Shown here piece after piece: positions 22,442 through 34,122 of a DNA stretch of 64,000 nt. How positions within the stretch are numbered: position 1 is the stretch's first letter; each line of letters opens with the position of its first letter. Made by a program: the position numbers and the translations under genes. Location of the stretch: NCBI RefSeq assembly GCF_049243985.1, contig NC_135380.1, forward strand, positions 15,424,501-15,488,500, given 5' to 3'. Under the pieces are notes generated by a model. The model worked only from the letters and a program-made list of their open reading frames with translations. It ran no database searches and was not told the origin of the DNA. The stretch is from Paroedura picta. Taxonomy: Eukaryota; Chordata; Lepidosauria; Squamata; Gekkonidae.

Positions 22442-22721
22442 AAGGTAAAGGTAAAGGTATCCCCTGTGCAAGCACCGAGTCATGTCTGACCCTTGGGGTG
22501 ACGCCCTATAGCGTTTTCTTGGCAGACTCAATACGGGGTGGTTTGCCAGTGCCTTCCCCAGTCATTACCGTTTACCCCCCAGCAAGCTGGGTACTCATTT
22601 TACCGACCTCGGAAGGATGGAAGGCTGAGTCAACCTTGAGCCGGCTGCTGGGATCGAACTCCCAGCCTCATGGGCAAAGCTGTCAGACGGCTGCCTTACC
22701 ACTCTGCGCCACAAGAGGCTC
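22442..22721 (-). repeat. Full-length Sauria-type tRNA SINE
   Basis: AAAGGT units on the left and the tRNA head (minus strand GAGCCTCTTGTGGCGCAGAG) on the right. The 13-bp TSD CCCTGAATATATA (22429-22441 and 22722-22734) is exact. It is close to the consensus of the other copies. Confidence 0.97.
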
Positions 22722-22746
22722 CCCTGAATATATAGAACTTTTAAAA

Positions 22747-22770
22747 TCTCTCTCTCTCTCTCTCTCTCTG
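22747..22770. repeat. (TC)n microsatellite
   Basis: A pure CT run next to the SINE. Confidence 0.9.
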
Positions 22771-22845
22771 TCAAGAGTACACAACATAGCACTGGAATGA
22801 AGCTTGGTGTTCACCCTTAGTGATGTTATCGCTAGTGATCAAAAG

Positions 22846-23240
22846 GCATATATTTATTTTAAAATTATGCCATTACTCTTGGCGACCTGCCGCGGATGAC
22901 TTACAAAATAAAACATAATACAAACAAAACATTAAACAGTATTGATTACATTCCAACACTCAAATCCTGCCACAGCATTAAAAACACGCATAAAATGGAC
23001 CACTGAGCAATTTAACATGACAGTTTTCACTTTAAAATGACATTAAGGGGTCCAGCGCGTAATTAAAGACTTAGGTGAATGGAAATGTTTTGCCCTGGTG
23101 CCTAGACAACATCAACATAGGCTCTGGGTGAGCCTTAAGAGGAAGGGCATTCCGTAATTAGGGAGCCACTCCTGATAAAGCCCAGTTTGTGCTCTTACCT
23201 ACCTCACCTCTAGAGGCAGGATCATGAAGAAGAGGTGGAT
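22846..23240 (-). repeat. L2-type LINE 3' region, decayed
   Basis: It begins with TTTATTTTAAAATTATGCCA, then GCGACCTGCCGCGGATGACT, and runs through ATTAAA-rich UTR. Order and words match 5555-5720 and 10131-10260. Coding similarity is lost. Confidence 0.65.
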
Positions 23241-23737
23241 CTTAACTGATCGACTCTGTAGACAGAGTATGCTGGGATCTGTTTGTTTTTATTGTGCACA
23301 AGCTATTCCAGAATTGGGGCCGAGGAAGGGGGTGTGCACAAATGAATCAAAAGGAAAACCTGAATGCAAGAATTTCTCCATTGGGCAGCCCCAAATTAGA
23401 ATCTGCCTTAAAAAATGAAATTGCTGTAGCGGAGGTGGCGGCGGGGGGGGGGGGAGAGATCCTTAATCACAGTATAAGTAAGCGTGCAATTCACGTCTCC
23501 GGATAGAAAGGCAACATGAGGTGCGGAAACGAGCACAAAGTTCGGCACTTTAAAAAATAAAAAAATGAGGGATATCACCAGTGTGGAAACGGTCTGTGTC
23601 TTAAAACAGCCTTTCTTTTGTACCTTCATCCCAATTGAAATTTCTACCCCTCTGCAAGGGGACCAAATGATACATTAGGAGTTCAAATTTCAGGACTCCA
23701 GAATCCTAATATAATTTGGCCCCCAGTCACCTGTACA
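23241..23737. other. Gene-free stretch with a poly-G run
   Basis: A GCGGCGGGGGGG tract lies near 23440. Nothing else is recognised. Confidence 0.5.
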
Positions 23738-23905
23738 GGTGTGTAAAGTGCTGTCAAGAACATCCTAGCCTTAGCAGCTCTGCTCAAGTACTGAAGACTG
23801 AGGACCATGGCTTTCTCAATTGAGTCAATCCATCTCATGTTGGGTCTTCTTACTTTTCCTGCCACCTTCAACTTTTCCTACCATCATTGTCTTTTCCAAT
23901 TAGCC
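23738..23905 (-). repeat. RTE/Bov-B LINE 3' end (old type)
   Basis: The plus strand reads GAGTCAATCCATCTCATGTT and CCACCTTCAACTTTTCCTA, the same 3' region as at 16130-16210 in the older Bov-B copy. A minus-strand frame gives NMRWIDSIEKA, matching the MRWLDGI segment near the ORF end. Confidence 0.8.
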
Positions 23906-24744
23906 TTGGCTAAAATTATACTGTTGCATGGTACAGATGAAGGGGAAATCGCATTTTTGAATGCCCCGCCTTCTTTAAATGTTCCTTTATGTGAAAAAGT
24001 AGCACCTCAAGCAGAAGGCTCAAACAGACCCTTTGATACAGAAATCAGTAGCTTTTCAATGAGGGGTGGGGGAGCATCAGACATCCAGTGCTCATGCTGC
24101 TGTCTGAAAGGGGCATCACCCCTGAAGAACTGCACTGTGTAATATTTCTTGAACATGCTGTTTGGCTCTGATCAACTGCCCAAGCAATTGTTTATTTCTC
24201 CAGGAGTGCTTGTCAGTCTGGGGAAAAAAATTATCCCTCCCTCTCTATTAAGGTTGTCCAACGTGGCACTTAACGATTTAGAGCCTTTGCGATAAAATTG
24301 TCTCTGTCAGTCCACCCTAGTCATGCCACATGAAACCACGCAATGCCCCAGTGTTTAAAAAAGATCTATCACTCTGTCATCAAACTTTTATAGTCTCTGT
24401 GTGCGTTCCCTTCCAAAGCAGTGACGGCTGCCAATGCGGAGAAGTGAAGGAGATGGATGGAAGAAAGACTGCTAATGAATGTCACCAACTGGAGTCTGCT
24501 TGTATTCTGACATAATTTAGTAGCTAAGGAAGATTGCTCAAGTCTTTGCATATGGCCCATTCCCTGTGAAATAACAATTACGCAACACCATTTGGGGCCA
24601 TAAAAGAGTTGGCGACCGGCATGACTCTACCCTAGATCCTAAGCCTTTGTTCAGGTTAGCAATGAATTTAACCGATTGGTTGACATTTGCCATGTAAACC
24701 AATCATAGGCTGCTGGCACAGACTTGCACTTTTTACTTGCTACC
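23906..24744. other. Gene-free stretch, no recognised feature
   Basis: No exon, repeat or RNA gene is recognised. Confidence 0.5.
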
Positions 24745-24752
24745 CTCTGGAG

Positions 24753-24888
24753 CAGGGGTAGTCAACCTGTGGTCCTCCAGATGTTCATGGACTACAATTC
24801 CCATGAGCCCCTGCCAGCAAATGCTGGCAGGGGCTCATGGAAATTGTAGTCCATGGACATCTAGAGGACCACAGGTTGACTACCCCTG
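24753..24888. mobile_element. Palindromic hAT MITE (family B), near-perfect
   Basis: 136 bp from CAGGGGTAGTCAACCTGTGG to its inverted copy at the right end, with only a few arm mismatches. TSD CTCTGGAG (24745-24752 and 24889-24896) is exact. It lies in the orientation with centre CAGCAAATGCTG. Confidence 0.96.
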
Positions 24889-24999
24889 CTCTGGAGGATC
24901 TTCGCTGTGTGATCTCGTAGCCAAACATTGGGAGAAAGAACATGAGTGGGAAAGGCTGCATGTTCACCCAATAACAGCAGAAACTTGGACACCAAGTTT

Positions 25000-25140
25000 A
25001 TTCATTCTTGCAATTTTATTTATTAAAATTTGATTTATATATTGCCTATCCCGGTAAACTGGATCTGGTCAGTGTACAACATTGTCTCTCTCTTTCGCTC
25101 TCTCTCAGCAGAGATTAAGATAGTTACCAGCTGAGCTATA
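25000..25140 (-). repeat. L2-type 3' terminal fragment with adjoining CT-rich simple sequence
   Basis: TTTTATTTATTAAAATTTGATTTATATATTGCC has the form of an L2 3' end in reverse. It runs into a CT-rich tract at 25083-25110. Confidence 0.55.
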
Positions 25141-25489
25141 ACAGATACTGAATAAATTTTAAAAAAAACTTAAAAAAAACTTTCATAAAATAATTGTCTC
25201 ATTACTGCCAAAGTTGTTATCCTGCTTTTGTTTTTTTCATGCTAGTGGGGGAGAACAAATTTCATGGTTATTGAATCCAGGTTTCTGGATTGTTAAGATG
25301 CTACCTACCAGTTTCCAGATTCATTTGCCATGTTCCACAAAGACAGCTCTGCTGCATCTGAGATGTTAGCACTGTTCACATGTTACCATTAACACATGTA
25401 CATCTTGTGTATAGTGAACTGTGCTAAGGACTCTAGGGGAAGAGTTTTATCTCACGGTGAAAAGCAGAATGCAAAGGAACAGGCTATTT

Positions 25490-25825
25490 CCAAAGGACGC
25501 ATAGGCATAGATTCAATGGACCAGAATTAATGGGATGAAATTAATTCAAAAGAAATTCCATCTAAACATCAGGAAGAAGTTCCTGATAGCTAGAGTGGTT
25601 TTTCAATGGAACAGGCTTCCTCGAGAGGTGGTGGGTTCTCCATCTTTGGAAATTTTAAATAGAGGCTGGATAGCCATCTGACGGAGAGACTGATTCTGTG
25701 AAGGTTCAAGGGGGTGGCAGATTACAGTGGATGAGCGATAGGGTTGTGAGTGTCCTGCATAATGCAGGGGATTGGACTAGATGACCCATGAAGTCCCTTC
25801 CAACTCTATGATTCTATGATTATAT
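25490..25825 (+). repeat. CR1 LINE 3' end
   Basis: The words CATCAGGAAGAAGTTCCTGA, GGCTTCCTCGAGAGGTGGTG, then GGATTGGACTAGATGACC and CTCTATGATTCTATGATT are the standard 3' end of CR1 elements, including the last codons of the ORF region and the ATTCTATG repeats. Confidence 0.92.
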
Positions 25826-27316
25826 AATGCATATATGCAAAACTGCTGCTTCCCTTGAATTAAATAAGCCCAAACATCAATATCTGGACAAATGGGGAGT
25901 TTCAGTTGCATCTTCAGCTGTACATGCATTGAGTGTCACATGACATTTACTCAGTGTATGTATTATCAGCAATCACATATCCACTGTACATGAATTGTAT
26001 GTATGTTAACTGTAACTTGCAAATAGGGCTCTTGAGAAGAAAACCAAGAGGAAATCTGAAGCAGGTCTAATTAGGTCTTCTCAATGGGATTTACTCCCAG
26101 GAAAGTGTTCGTAGGAGGATGGCCCTGTAAAACCCTGAATCTTCAAATGAAATCCTGAGTTCGAGAATATGCACATACTTTAGCATGACAGAAAGCAAGT
26201 AGTAAAACGTAACTCTTTTATTCACTGACATACCCAGCCTTGTAGGACAGAAGATTTAAAGGGCACATCTGTCTTTGAAACAGAGGACAGCAATTTCTGC
26301 TTTCCAGACCGTCACTTTGCTCCCCTTTGCTGCTCTTGAGGATCCCTTTGAGGAACAACCGGAGGGGAAGGAACAATGAGCTGCAGTGGGATGACAAAGT
26401 ATCAAAGGATTACTCCACAAATCTTATATACAAAACTTGACCAGAAATTTGAATTTCCACAACATTTTCAACACTACTTTTCGGAAGCAAGGTAAAAACA
26501 ACAGAGGATTTACTTAAACACATGACAACAAATTATTAACCAATATATTATTAGATCTGTGGGTTCAGTCAAGGTACAGACAGTTCGGAGAGCAAGGAGG
26601 AAAATGAAACAACAACAGGGAGAACACACAGGGTTTATATACATATCCAACTGCTTCAGGCCTTAGCCACACTATTGGTTGTTAATGCACCCTTACAATT
26701 GGCTACTAAACACACTCTGCCAGTTGGCTGCTTGAGTAATTCTAGCTAATTGTAGTTGAGGACTGAGGAGCCCGATCCTGGCTCAAACTAAGATACATGA
26801 ACTCTATTGTGTGAACATTTATTCATCATTTTATGTGAGGAAAGAACAGCAACACAACCCATGTACGTGAAGAGATCCCTGAGCTCTTTGAAGAAAAGCT
26901 GGATTGTCTTTATGAACGAATGACATAATAAAAACAATAAAAACCACAGCAACAGCAAGAGAGGTGCTCTCATGACAAAGGGCCAGTGATCAAAATGGCT
27001 CTGTATAAATTAAAAACACATTTGTTCCTTTCAAATGCAGTGAAAAATGCTCAAACTACCTTAATAACCATGTCAGCAGAACAGATTGCTCTAAAATTCA
27101 AGTTGGATAATCTAACTGGCTCTTCACCTTCTAAAAAATGGAACAAAACATCCCCTTTCCTGCCAAATAAAGGTTATGCTAAGACTCATAGAGCCAGCAC
27201 AAACAAATAGGATAGGGACTGTAGAGGAAAATGGTGAAATTGAGTTTGCCAATATGGCTCACCCCTTAACAAAAATCCATCCAAGTGCCCCCAAGATCAA
27301 CACAATTGGGAGCCTG
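25826..27316. other. Gene-free stretch, no recognised feature
   Basis: Mostly unique AT-rich sequence. No repeat or gene is recognised. Confidence 0.5.
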
Positions 27317-27329
27317 TACCCTAATACAA

Positions 27330-27614
27330 GAGCCTCTTGTGGCGCAGAGTGATAAGGCAGCAGAAATGGTGCTTGAAGCTGTCTGCCCATGAGGTTGGGA
27401 GTTCGATCCCAGCAGCCGGCTCAAGGTTGACTCAGCCTTCCATCCTTCCGAGGTCGGTAAAATGAGTACCCAGCATGCTGGGGGGTAAACAGTAATGACT
27501 GGGGAAGGCACTGGCAAACTACCCCATATTGAGTCTGCCATGAAAACGATAGAGGGCGTCACTCCAAGGGTCAGGTATGACTCCGTGCTTGCACAGGGGA
27601 TACCTTTACCTTTT
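27330..27614 (+). repeat. Full-length Sauria-type tRNA SINE
   Basis: Head AGAGCCTCTTGTGGCGCAGA, B box GGGAGTTCGATCCC, body and TACCTT tail are all present. The 13-bp TSD TACCCTAATACAA (27317-27329 and 27615-27627) is exact. Confidence 0.97.
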
Positions 27615-27689
27615 TACCCTAATACAACTTCTTGCCTGAACATTATGGACAAAGTACTTTCCCTCTGCTAATATTTCCTTGGTTCCATA

Positions 27690-27812
27690 ATCATGGGCAA
27701 GAGATGAGCAGAGGTGGTATGCTATAGCCTTCCTCTGCATAGCAACCCCAGTCTTCCTTTGTGATCTCCCATCAAAGTACTGACCACTGCTTAGACTCTG
27801 AGACTGGGCTAT
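27690..27812 (-). repeat. 5S-rRNA-derived SINE, decayed
   Basis: The plus strand reads GTGATCTCCCATCAAAGTAC then TGACCACTGCTTAGACTCTG. These are the reverse of 5S words (GTACTTGGATGGGAGACC; GGAAGCTAAGCAG), and AGAGGTGGTATGCTATAGCC is the body word. It is more worn than the copies at 12238 and 51955. Confidence 0.75.
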
Positions 27813-28587
27813 TTCATGCCTGTATTCAAAAGAGCAAATCTCAAATAAGACTATGCTCAATTTCTACCTCTCTCCCCTTCATATTTATCCACCAGCTCTT
27901 AGCAGACATTAAGCAGAGAGAATTACTTACCAAGTTTATGGGGAATAACACAATGATTTATCAACACCGATGTGGGAAAATAGCCCAATTTCTCAGCAGT
28001 GAACAGAGGGGAAAACTCCTTTGAGCATAAACGGATTGCACTATTTATACATGAAAATATTTTCTGCATCTATAAACTTACTACATCCAAGTATCTTAAT
28101 TAATTGCAGGGGTTGCTATGGAAACCTTCATAATTCAATTACATACATTCAGGGAGGCGCAGCATATTTATGGTAATATTAAAGGCAGGTAGAGCTGGTG
28201 CTGAACCAGAATCAAAGTAAGACGCCCTGGAACTAAAGTATTTTGGCAGACGTCACTAGTAGCTACAGAGCATCTTGTTTACAGGTAATTGATGCTTCTG
28301 AAATAGAACACTGATGGAATAGAACAGGAATTCCAAAACAGTGTGTGTAGCTAATAGTTACAGTATTAGATTTAGATGGGAATATCCAGGTTCAAAGCCA
28401 CACTAAATTGCAGTTGGTAACTCTGGGTCAGTCTATCTAACTTACCTCAAAAGTTGTGATGAATACCAGTATCAACATATCCTGATGCGGGGCAGCTGTT
28501 GGGCCCCAGGTTTCCCACAGGGGCCATGGCCAGTACTTCCTCCTCACACAGTTCAGCTGTGGATTTGGTATAGGAAGGGGAATGCAC
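27813..28587. other. Gene-free stretch, no recognised feature
   Basis: AT-rich up to about 28480, then a short GC-richer part leading into the minisatellite. Confidence 0.5.
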
Positions 28588-28812
28588 CCTTAGCTCAAAA
28601 AATACCATGGAGACAGCCCTGTGATTGGTTGGGAAAGTCAGGAAGTTGTGGCCAACAACCATCCTTGCCTCAGAAAGTACCATGGAGACAGCCCTGTGAT
28701 TGGTTGTGAAAGTCAGGTGGTTGTGGCTGACAACCACCCTTACCTCAGAAAGTACCATGGATGCAGCCCTGTGATTGGATGGGAAAGTCAGTAGGTTGTA
28801 GTTGACAATTTT
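28588..28812. repeat. Three-copy 75-bp minisatellite
   Basis: Units 28588-28662, 28663-28737 and 28738-28812 each start CCTT, then carry TACCATGGA, GCAGCCCTGTGATTGG or ACAGCCCTGTGATTGG, and GAAAGTCAG. Exact 75-bp spacing is seen at TACCATGG (28603, 28678, 28753). Each unit has ATTGG, the reverse of the CCAAT box. Confidence 0.93.
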
Positions 28813-29159
28813 CATATCATACATTACAAATGAGAGCCTCTTGAAACTTGAGAAGGGGATTCCCTCACCTCCCATTTTTCATCAAGCCTGCAGCACTTCC
28901 CAAGATGCACTGCCACTAGGCCCAGCTGGAGGTAGGTGCAAGTTCAAAAAGTGCTCTTCATTTTTTTTGGGGGGGGCATTTAACCTCCCCATGTATACTT
29001 TTAGGAGATCCGTTTTTTTCTGCAAATCTAGAGGGTCTCCCAAATTTACAAAAACATCTACTTTGGGTAAATGTGGCCCCAATCCATGATATCTGCAGAT
29101 AACTGGGTTTTGTCAGGGAAAAACTACATTGGACCACTGTGCTGTTTTTTACCTATTTG
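28813..29159. other. Unrecognised stretch
   Basis: It contains a poly-T/poly-G junction (28962-28978). Short words such as GGGTAAATGTGGCCCCAATC suggest an unidentified old repeat. Confidence 0.4.
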
Positions 29160-30200
29160 GCCAATAAATATAGCAAAAAGGCTGGCTCCAAATTATAAAC
29201 TGCCTTTCTAGATCTGAAGGGGGCTTTTGATTCTATCCCCAGAAATTTACTCTGGGACAAATTAGCAAAGACAAATATTGATATGTGATTGTTGTTTCTA
29301 ATTAGGGAGTTAAGTACACTTTATCAGGGAAACTAATCCCTAAAGTCCCAGCAAATAAGGAGTTAAACAAGGTTGTATTTGGGGCCCTTTCTTATTCAAT
29401 AGTTTACTTAATGATCTTGCTTCAACTTTGTTTAATATTGATAGTCATAGCCCTAGATTAGGTTCTAATCCTGTTCCTTTACTCTTATATTCTGATGACA
29501 TGGCTCTTTTGTCTTGCTCTCAAATTGGCTTGAAATGCCTTTTGAACTGCTTCCATAATTATTGCACAAAGAATAGATTTACTTTGAATTATTCAAAAAC
29601 TAATGTTCTTATTTCCCCCCCGAAATCTAACTGGAAAATCAATGGCAAAACTATTCAGTAAGTTAAATGCTTCAAATACCTAGGTAGCCATTTTCAATAT
29701 AAGGTTAGTTTGGCTACCCATTGTAAGATAGCAATAACTACAGCAAGTACCACTTTAGACTTTTTTTTTTTTTTAGCAGAGACAATCAGTATATACTCAC
29801 TGCACTTATGTTTTTCAATGCTAAAGTAAGCTCACAATTGTTATATGGAGTACCAATTTGGATTAATACAGTTGATTGTTAATTGGAAGCTATTCAATCT
29901 AGATTTCTACATAAAATTTTCAGTATGCCCAATTGTGTATCATACACTGCTCTATGTTTAGAAGCTGGACAAAGATCATTTGAAACCAAATATTGGCTGC
30001 AATTACATTTTAACCTTGATACTTCTAGCTTTATTTTCCAAATGCATACAGAATCCCAGTCTTCCAACGGATTAGCCTGTATTCATCATCTTACTCAGTA
30101 TTTGAAATACTACATACCAAAAATCTGCATTTCATTACTCAAAATGCCTCTGCCGCTGATTTTTGGATATCTTTTTGTATTGTCCTTTTTATTATACAAA
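29160..30200 (+). repeat. Decayed non-LTR (LINE) reverse transcriptase, clade unresolved
   Basis: Reading frames on the plus strand give FDLKGAFDS-like text (29210-29240), GVKQGCIWGPFLFNSLLNDL (29360-29420), then PVPLLLYSDDMALLSCSQ (29470-29530) with YSDD as the catalytic box, and KCFKYLGSHFQY (29670-29700). These are palm motifs A to D of a LINE reverse transcriptase in the right order. Stops and frame changes are numerous. A T run (29760-29774) lies inside. It is not Bov-B, and the words do not match CR1 or L2; an R4/Dong-type or related clade is possible. Confidence 0.82.
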
Positions 30201-30750
30201 TATTTGTTTTAAATATCTAAATCCCCTTTTAGTAAGCAAGAAAGGAATTTGAGATACTTTTAAGATTTCATTCCTTTTGAATAGTTGAAGTGCAGATACT
30301 TTCGACAGTTGATTTTTTTTTGCGGTATGCCATAAGGCTGCACCAACAAAAGTCATGGCATGAGTTATTCATCTTCTTAATTTCACTTTTATCCCCAAAT
30401 TAACCTATTCAGTATTATTATCTAATTACATTTATATTTTTTGTATCTGAATATTTTAATGTTTTATATACCATATGATTAAAGGAAAGATCTATATGAT
30501 AACAAAATATAGATAGAGAAAAGATTATCTTCTTATCCCCTTCCCTTGACCCACCACTAAGGCTTAACAGGGAAAAAGACACTGCAAGCTGCAGCAAACT
30601 CTAGGCCTCAGTTCTGGAATCCATTTTAGAAACATTCTAAAGGATTGTGCTAAAAGGAATTACTGAACATTTTGACCCATTATGGTCCATTCTTCCAGAC
30701 CCTCTTCTCCTTACTGGGCTTGGAACTGAAAATGTGGTAACTGAGCTATA
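30201..30750. other. Gene-free AT-rich stretch
   Basis: It probably includes the worn 3' end of the LINE on its left. No other feature is recognised. Confidence 0.45.
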
Positions 30751-30946
30751 ACCAAGTCATGTCTGACCCTTGGGGTGACGCCCTCTAGCATTTTCTTGGC
30801 AGACACAATACAGGGTGGTTTGCCATTCCCTTCCCCAGTCATTACCATTTTACCCCAGCCTACTGCTGGGATCAAACTCCCAGCCTCATGGTCAGAACTT
30901 CAGACAGTATTTCAGCTGCCTTACCACCCTGCACCACAAGAGGCTC
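30751..30946 (-). repeat. Sauria-type tRNA SINE, internally deleted and tail-less
   Basis: The body (CTGACCCTTGGGGTGACGCC) and head (CACCACAAGAGGCTC) remain. The segment with the GGTACTCATTTTACCGACCT block is deleted, and the AAAGGT tail is missing. Higher divergence than the other copies suggests greater age. Confidence 0.92.
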
Positions 30947-30984
30947 ATCCAATATCCCCTACTCAGCTATTTTGCTTCTTTATT

Positions 30985-31345
30985 TCTTTTTCTGTTTGTT
31001 TGGGGGGGATTTCTATTCCACTTCCACATAGTCATGCTCAAGGCAGCTTACAATTTTTAAAAGTTCCATAAAAATAATAAATTAGCAATGTAAAAACAAA
31101 ACAAACCAGGAGCTTAAAAGCTGCAGAAAGCAACCATTGGACACTCCCATAAAAAGCAGACCTCAGACCCAAAGCATATCATAAAACACCTTCAAAGAGA
31201 AAAAGCCCTTTTGTTATAAACCTGGATAAACAAGAAATATTTTCACCTGACATTATAGTAGACATCAGGCAACCAGGGAAGAGGACAGTCCAAAGATGAG
31301 GCACCAGCACTGAAAATGACTTGTCATTTGTTTCTACCTGCCGTG
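30985..31345 (-). repeat. L2-type LINE 3' region, decayed
   Basis: TTCTATTCCACTTCCACATA, then CAAGGCAGCTTACAATTTTT, an ATTAGCAATG/AAAAACAAAAC stretch and CAGGCAACCAGGGAAGAGG have the order of the other minus-strand L2 3' regions. No frame is left. Confidence 0.55.
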
Positions 31346-32464
31346 CACCTGCAGGTGGGAGAACAGAAAGAGGGGCATAGAACGTTCTCAACTGGTGGGC
31401 TGGACAGTATAGGAGAAGACAATTTTTACAGCATGCTACCACACTCTGCAGGGTGCTTTGGTTTGTCACATATAGGTTGGTCCATCCATCCATCCATCCA
31501 AAGACTAAATAATATGCAGAGGTGCCAACCTAACACTACGCTACCACCTGTTGGAGGTCGAGCTGGCAATGCTGTCCTTTATCAGAGTCTCTTTAGCACA
31601 TTTAGCATACCTTTTCCCATCTTCATCTCATTATCTGTGCTGACAAAAGGGGCAACAGAGTCCTTGTAGTTGAAAATTGCTCCTCAGATGATATGGATAA
31701 TTACACCACAGGGATGTCCTTTCTCTTTTGTTCCACCTGAAAGGTTTTTAAATATAACAATATATATTTCTATACAAAAAACAAACGCTTGATATTTCTA
31801 TCTTCCCTCGGTAATTTTTTGTCAAACATTCAGTCAAGAAAAAGAAGGCATCGTTGGACTTTTGTATACAAGCTGCAAGAATTTACAGTAATGAGGATCT
31901 TTTGGTGTGTAACATTCTTTGGGGGGAGTGTTCCTTCTTGTGAATAAAAACAGTGCTTTATTTCAGCACGACTTGTGTACCCTCAAAAACATGAATATTG
32001 CTTATCCTCACTAAACATCCACAAAGCTTATTTTTAGTATCCGAAGAAGTGAGCAGTGACTCATGTGAAAGCTCATCCCTTACTCTACCATATTTTTATT
32101 TTTAAGGTGCTACAAAGAGTATTTTTAGTTAATTCTGGCTTCCATCATATAATAACACACATAGCTATCTCTCTCCTCATTTCATAAGCACCGCTGGCAG
32201 AAGCCCTAGGTTCTACCTGACATTTTACTGCTTTCTCTTCTGAAACATTTATTGCCATGTCTCAGGTGCTGTTTTCAGTCATGCTATGATGTATGCTATT
32301 TCTTTCCTTGTTCTGTGCATGTGCCAAGAAATCCAGGTGCCTTCTTCTTTCTTAAATGAAATGGTTTGTTAGGCATTTCTTAGAAGTGCCATTAGCAAGC
32401 CACATGAAAAGTTTGGTTCCCTGTCCCCTGACGTTCATGAACCCACAGCGTATTTATTTAAAGG
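31346..32464. other. Gene-free stretch with a TCCA microsatellite and a repeat fragment
   Basis: (TCCA)n lies at 31480-31500. An AAGGTGC-type repeat fragment lies at 32040-32130 (GTGAAAGCTCATCCCTTAC, then TTTTTAAGGTGCTACAAAG). The remainder is unrecognised. Confidence 0.5.
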
Positions 32465-32501
32465 TTAAGCATTAGTTCCTTAGGCACATTAATGCTTCCT
32501 A

Positions 32502-32781
32502 AGAGCCTCTTGTGGCGCAGAGTGGTAAGGCAGCCGCCTGAAAGCTTTGCTCATGAGGTTGGGAGTTCGATCCCAGCAGCCGGCTCAAGGTTGACTCAGC
32601 CTTCCATCCTTCCGAGGTCGGTAAAATGAGTACCCAGCTTGCTGGGGGGTAAACGGTCATGACTGGGGAAGGCACTGGCAAACCACCCCGTATTGAGTCT
32701 GCCATGAAAACGCTAGAGGGCGTCACCCCAAGGGTCAGACATGACTCGGTGCTTGCACAGGGGATACCTTTACCTTTACTT
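32502..32781 (+). repeat. Full-length Sauria-type tRNA SINE with extra bases at its 5' end
   Basis: Head, boxes, body and TACCTT tail are complete and close to consensus. The TSD TTAAGCATTAGTTCC occurs at 32465-32479 and directly after the tail at 32782-32796. On the left, 22 bases (32480-32501) lie between the TSD and the head. Confidence 0.95.
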
Positions 32782-32849
32782 TTAAGCATTAGTTCCAGAA
32801 GGGCAGTTTGAACATTGGCGAGCTTAAGCAAAAAAACCAACAAAAGCAA

Positions 32850-32868
32850 AAAAAAAAAAAAAAAACCC
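32850..32868. repeat. Poly-A run
   Basis: Nineteen or so A bases. No retrocopy can be defined in front of it. Confidence 0.8.
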
Positions 32869-34055
32869 ACTCACCCCAAAAAACCACAGCGTGCAAGATT
32901 GCTATGTGAGGAATGTGAAATCTCTGCAATTAACTGACAGGAGAGAAAAATAACAATAACAACTTCATTTCCCTTTACAAACAGGCTGCTGGCATCCCAC
33001 CCAGCCCCTTCCCTGAATCCTGTTTTTATTCTTGCCCAGTGCTTGAGAGTGTTGTCATGCCGAGCAGAAAGATGCCAAAGCCTTTCTGGCCGTGGAACTC
33101 TACTCTGGCTGTCCCAGAAGCATATGGCACATTAATGCTCCAAAAACTGACACTGATAGCCAAAGGAAGCTTAGTGAGTTATTCAGCAATGGCAGAAGAC
33201 TGTATCATTACAGAGGCTTGTTTAAACCTAAGAAGGGCCAGATGACATCCCCGAGGCAAATAATCATTTGTGAACCCCAAATGTAGGAACAATCACCCCT
33301 CTCCCTTCCTTTGCAATGTAGGTTAGTGATACTTTAATATTCACAAGTAATGCTTCTGAAAATTGGACTGTTTCCTCATCTCAAGCACACAGCTCAAAAA
33401 TGAGTAGCTTCTTTTAATGGAATATTTTGGTGAAAAGAAAAGCAGTATGGGAGGGCACCATTTAGCTAAAATGCCAAAAAAATGAGGCATGCTATATGAA
33501 AAATTTTAAGCCAATTAAATATATATTAAAAATAACATTCTTGAGTGTTCACAAGAATACAGAAAACAACTCCCCCCCCAAAAAAACCAATCCACAAATT
33601 CCATAAACAGAGAAGTTGCTGTCATTAGTTTAAAGCAGGTTGGCTTCCAAAATTCTTCTTACCTATTTTGTTCTGTAAATATGTTTTTCATCAGTGGAAT
33701 GGTAGATGGCATTTCATAGAAGTCCAGAGAGGGGCCGGCACATAATGGTAGCCAATCACAAGACACTTGTGGTTGACCAATGAGAGAGGGGCTTGAAGCA
33801 GCTTTGAAATACTCCACTCTTGTTTCCCCAGCACTCCATCATGCAATTTCTGCAGTGGCCGCAATTGCTTCCCCCACTGCTTTGCCACTGCTACCATCAT
33901 GACTCAGTTGCTGATGAAGATAGCCCTCTTTCTTTCTTTGTAACTCTATAAAATATCATTGGCAAGACACACACGCCCCACTGAGTTGCCTGGACTCTCG
34001 TGAGTTTACTTGTAGTCACTTCTAGCTCATCCTTTTGGTCTCCCTGTCACCCACA
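32869..34055. other. Gene-free stretch, no recognised feature
   Basis: Short frames only. A part near 33700-33960 has two CCAAT words and is somewhat GC-richer, without further support for a promoter or any element. Confidence 0.45.
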
Positions 34056-34122
34056 ATCTTAGATTCAAATGGGTAGCCGTGTTGGTCTTAAAGGTGCTAC
34101 TGGACTCTGATTTTATTGACCC
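34056..34122. repeat. Fragment of the foldback-related repeat
   Basis: GGGTAGCCGTGTTGGTCTTA and AAGGTGCTACTGGACTCTGA repeat the outer end of the element at 15928-16070. Confidence 0.75.

Noticed and set aside
28447-28875. 142-codon minus-strand frame with internal repeats
   Set aside because: The repeats follow the 75-bp minisatellite; 75 is a multiple of three, so the frame stays open by arithmetic. No protein family matches.
29428-29661. Open frame with YSDD considered as a functional polymerase
   Set aside because: It is one short piece of a broken LINE reverse transcriptase with stops on both sides.
33700-33960. Segment with two CCAAT words, considered as a promoter or as an old long terminal repeat
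   Set aside because: No paired copy, no end signature and no internal element could be found, so nothing supports either call.
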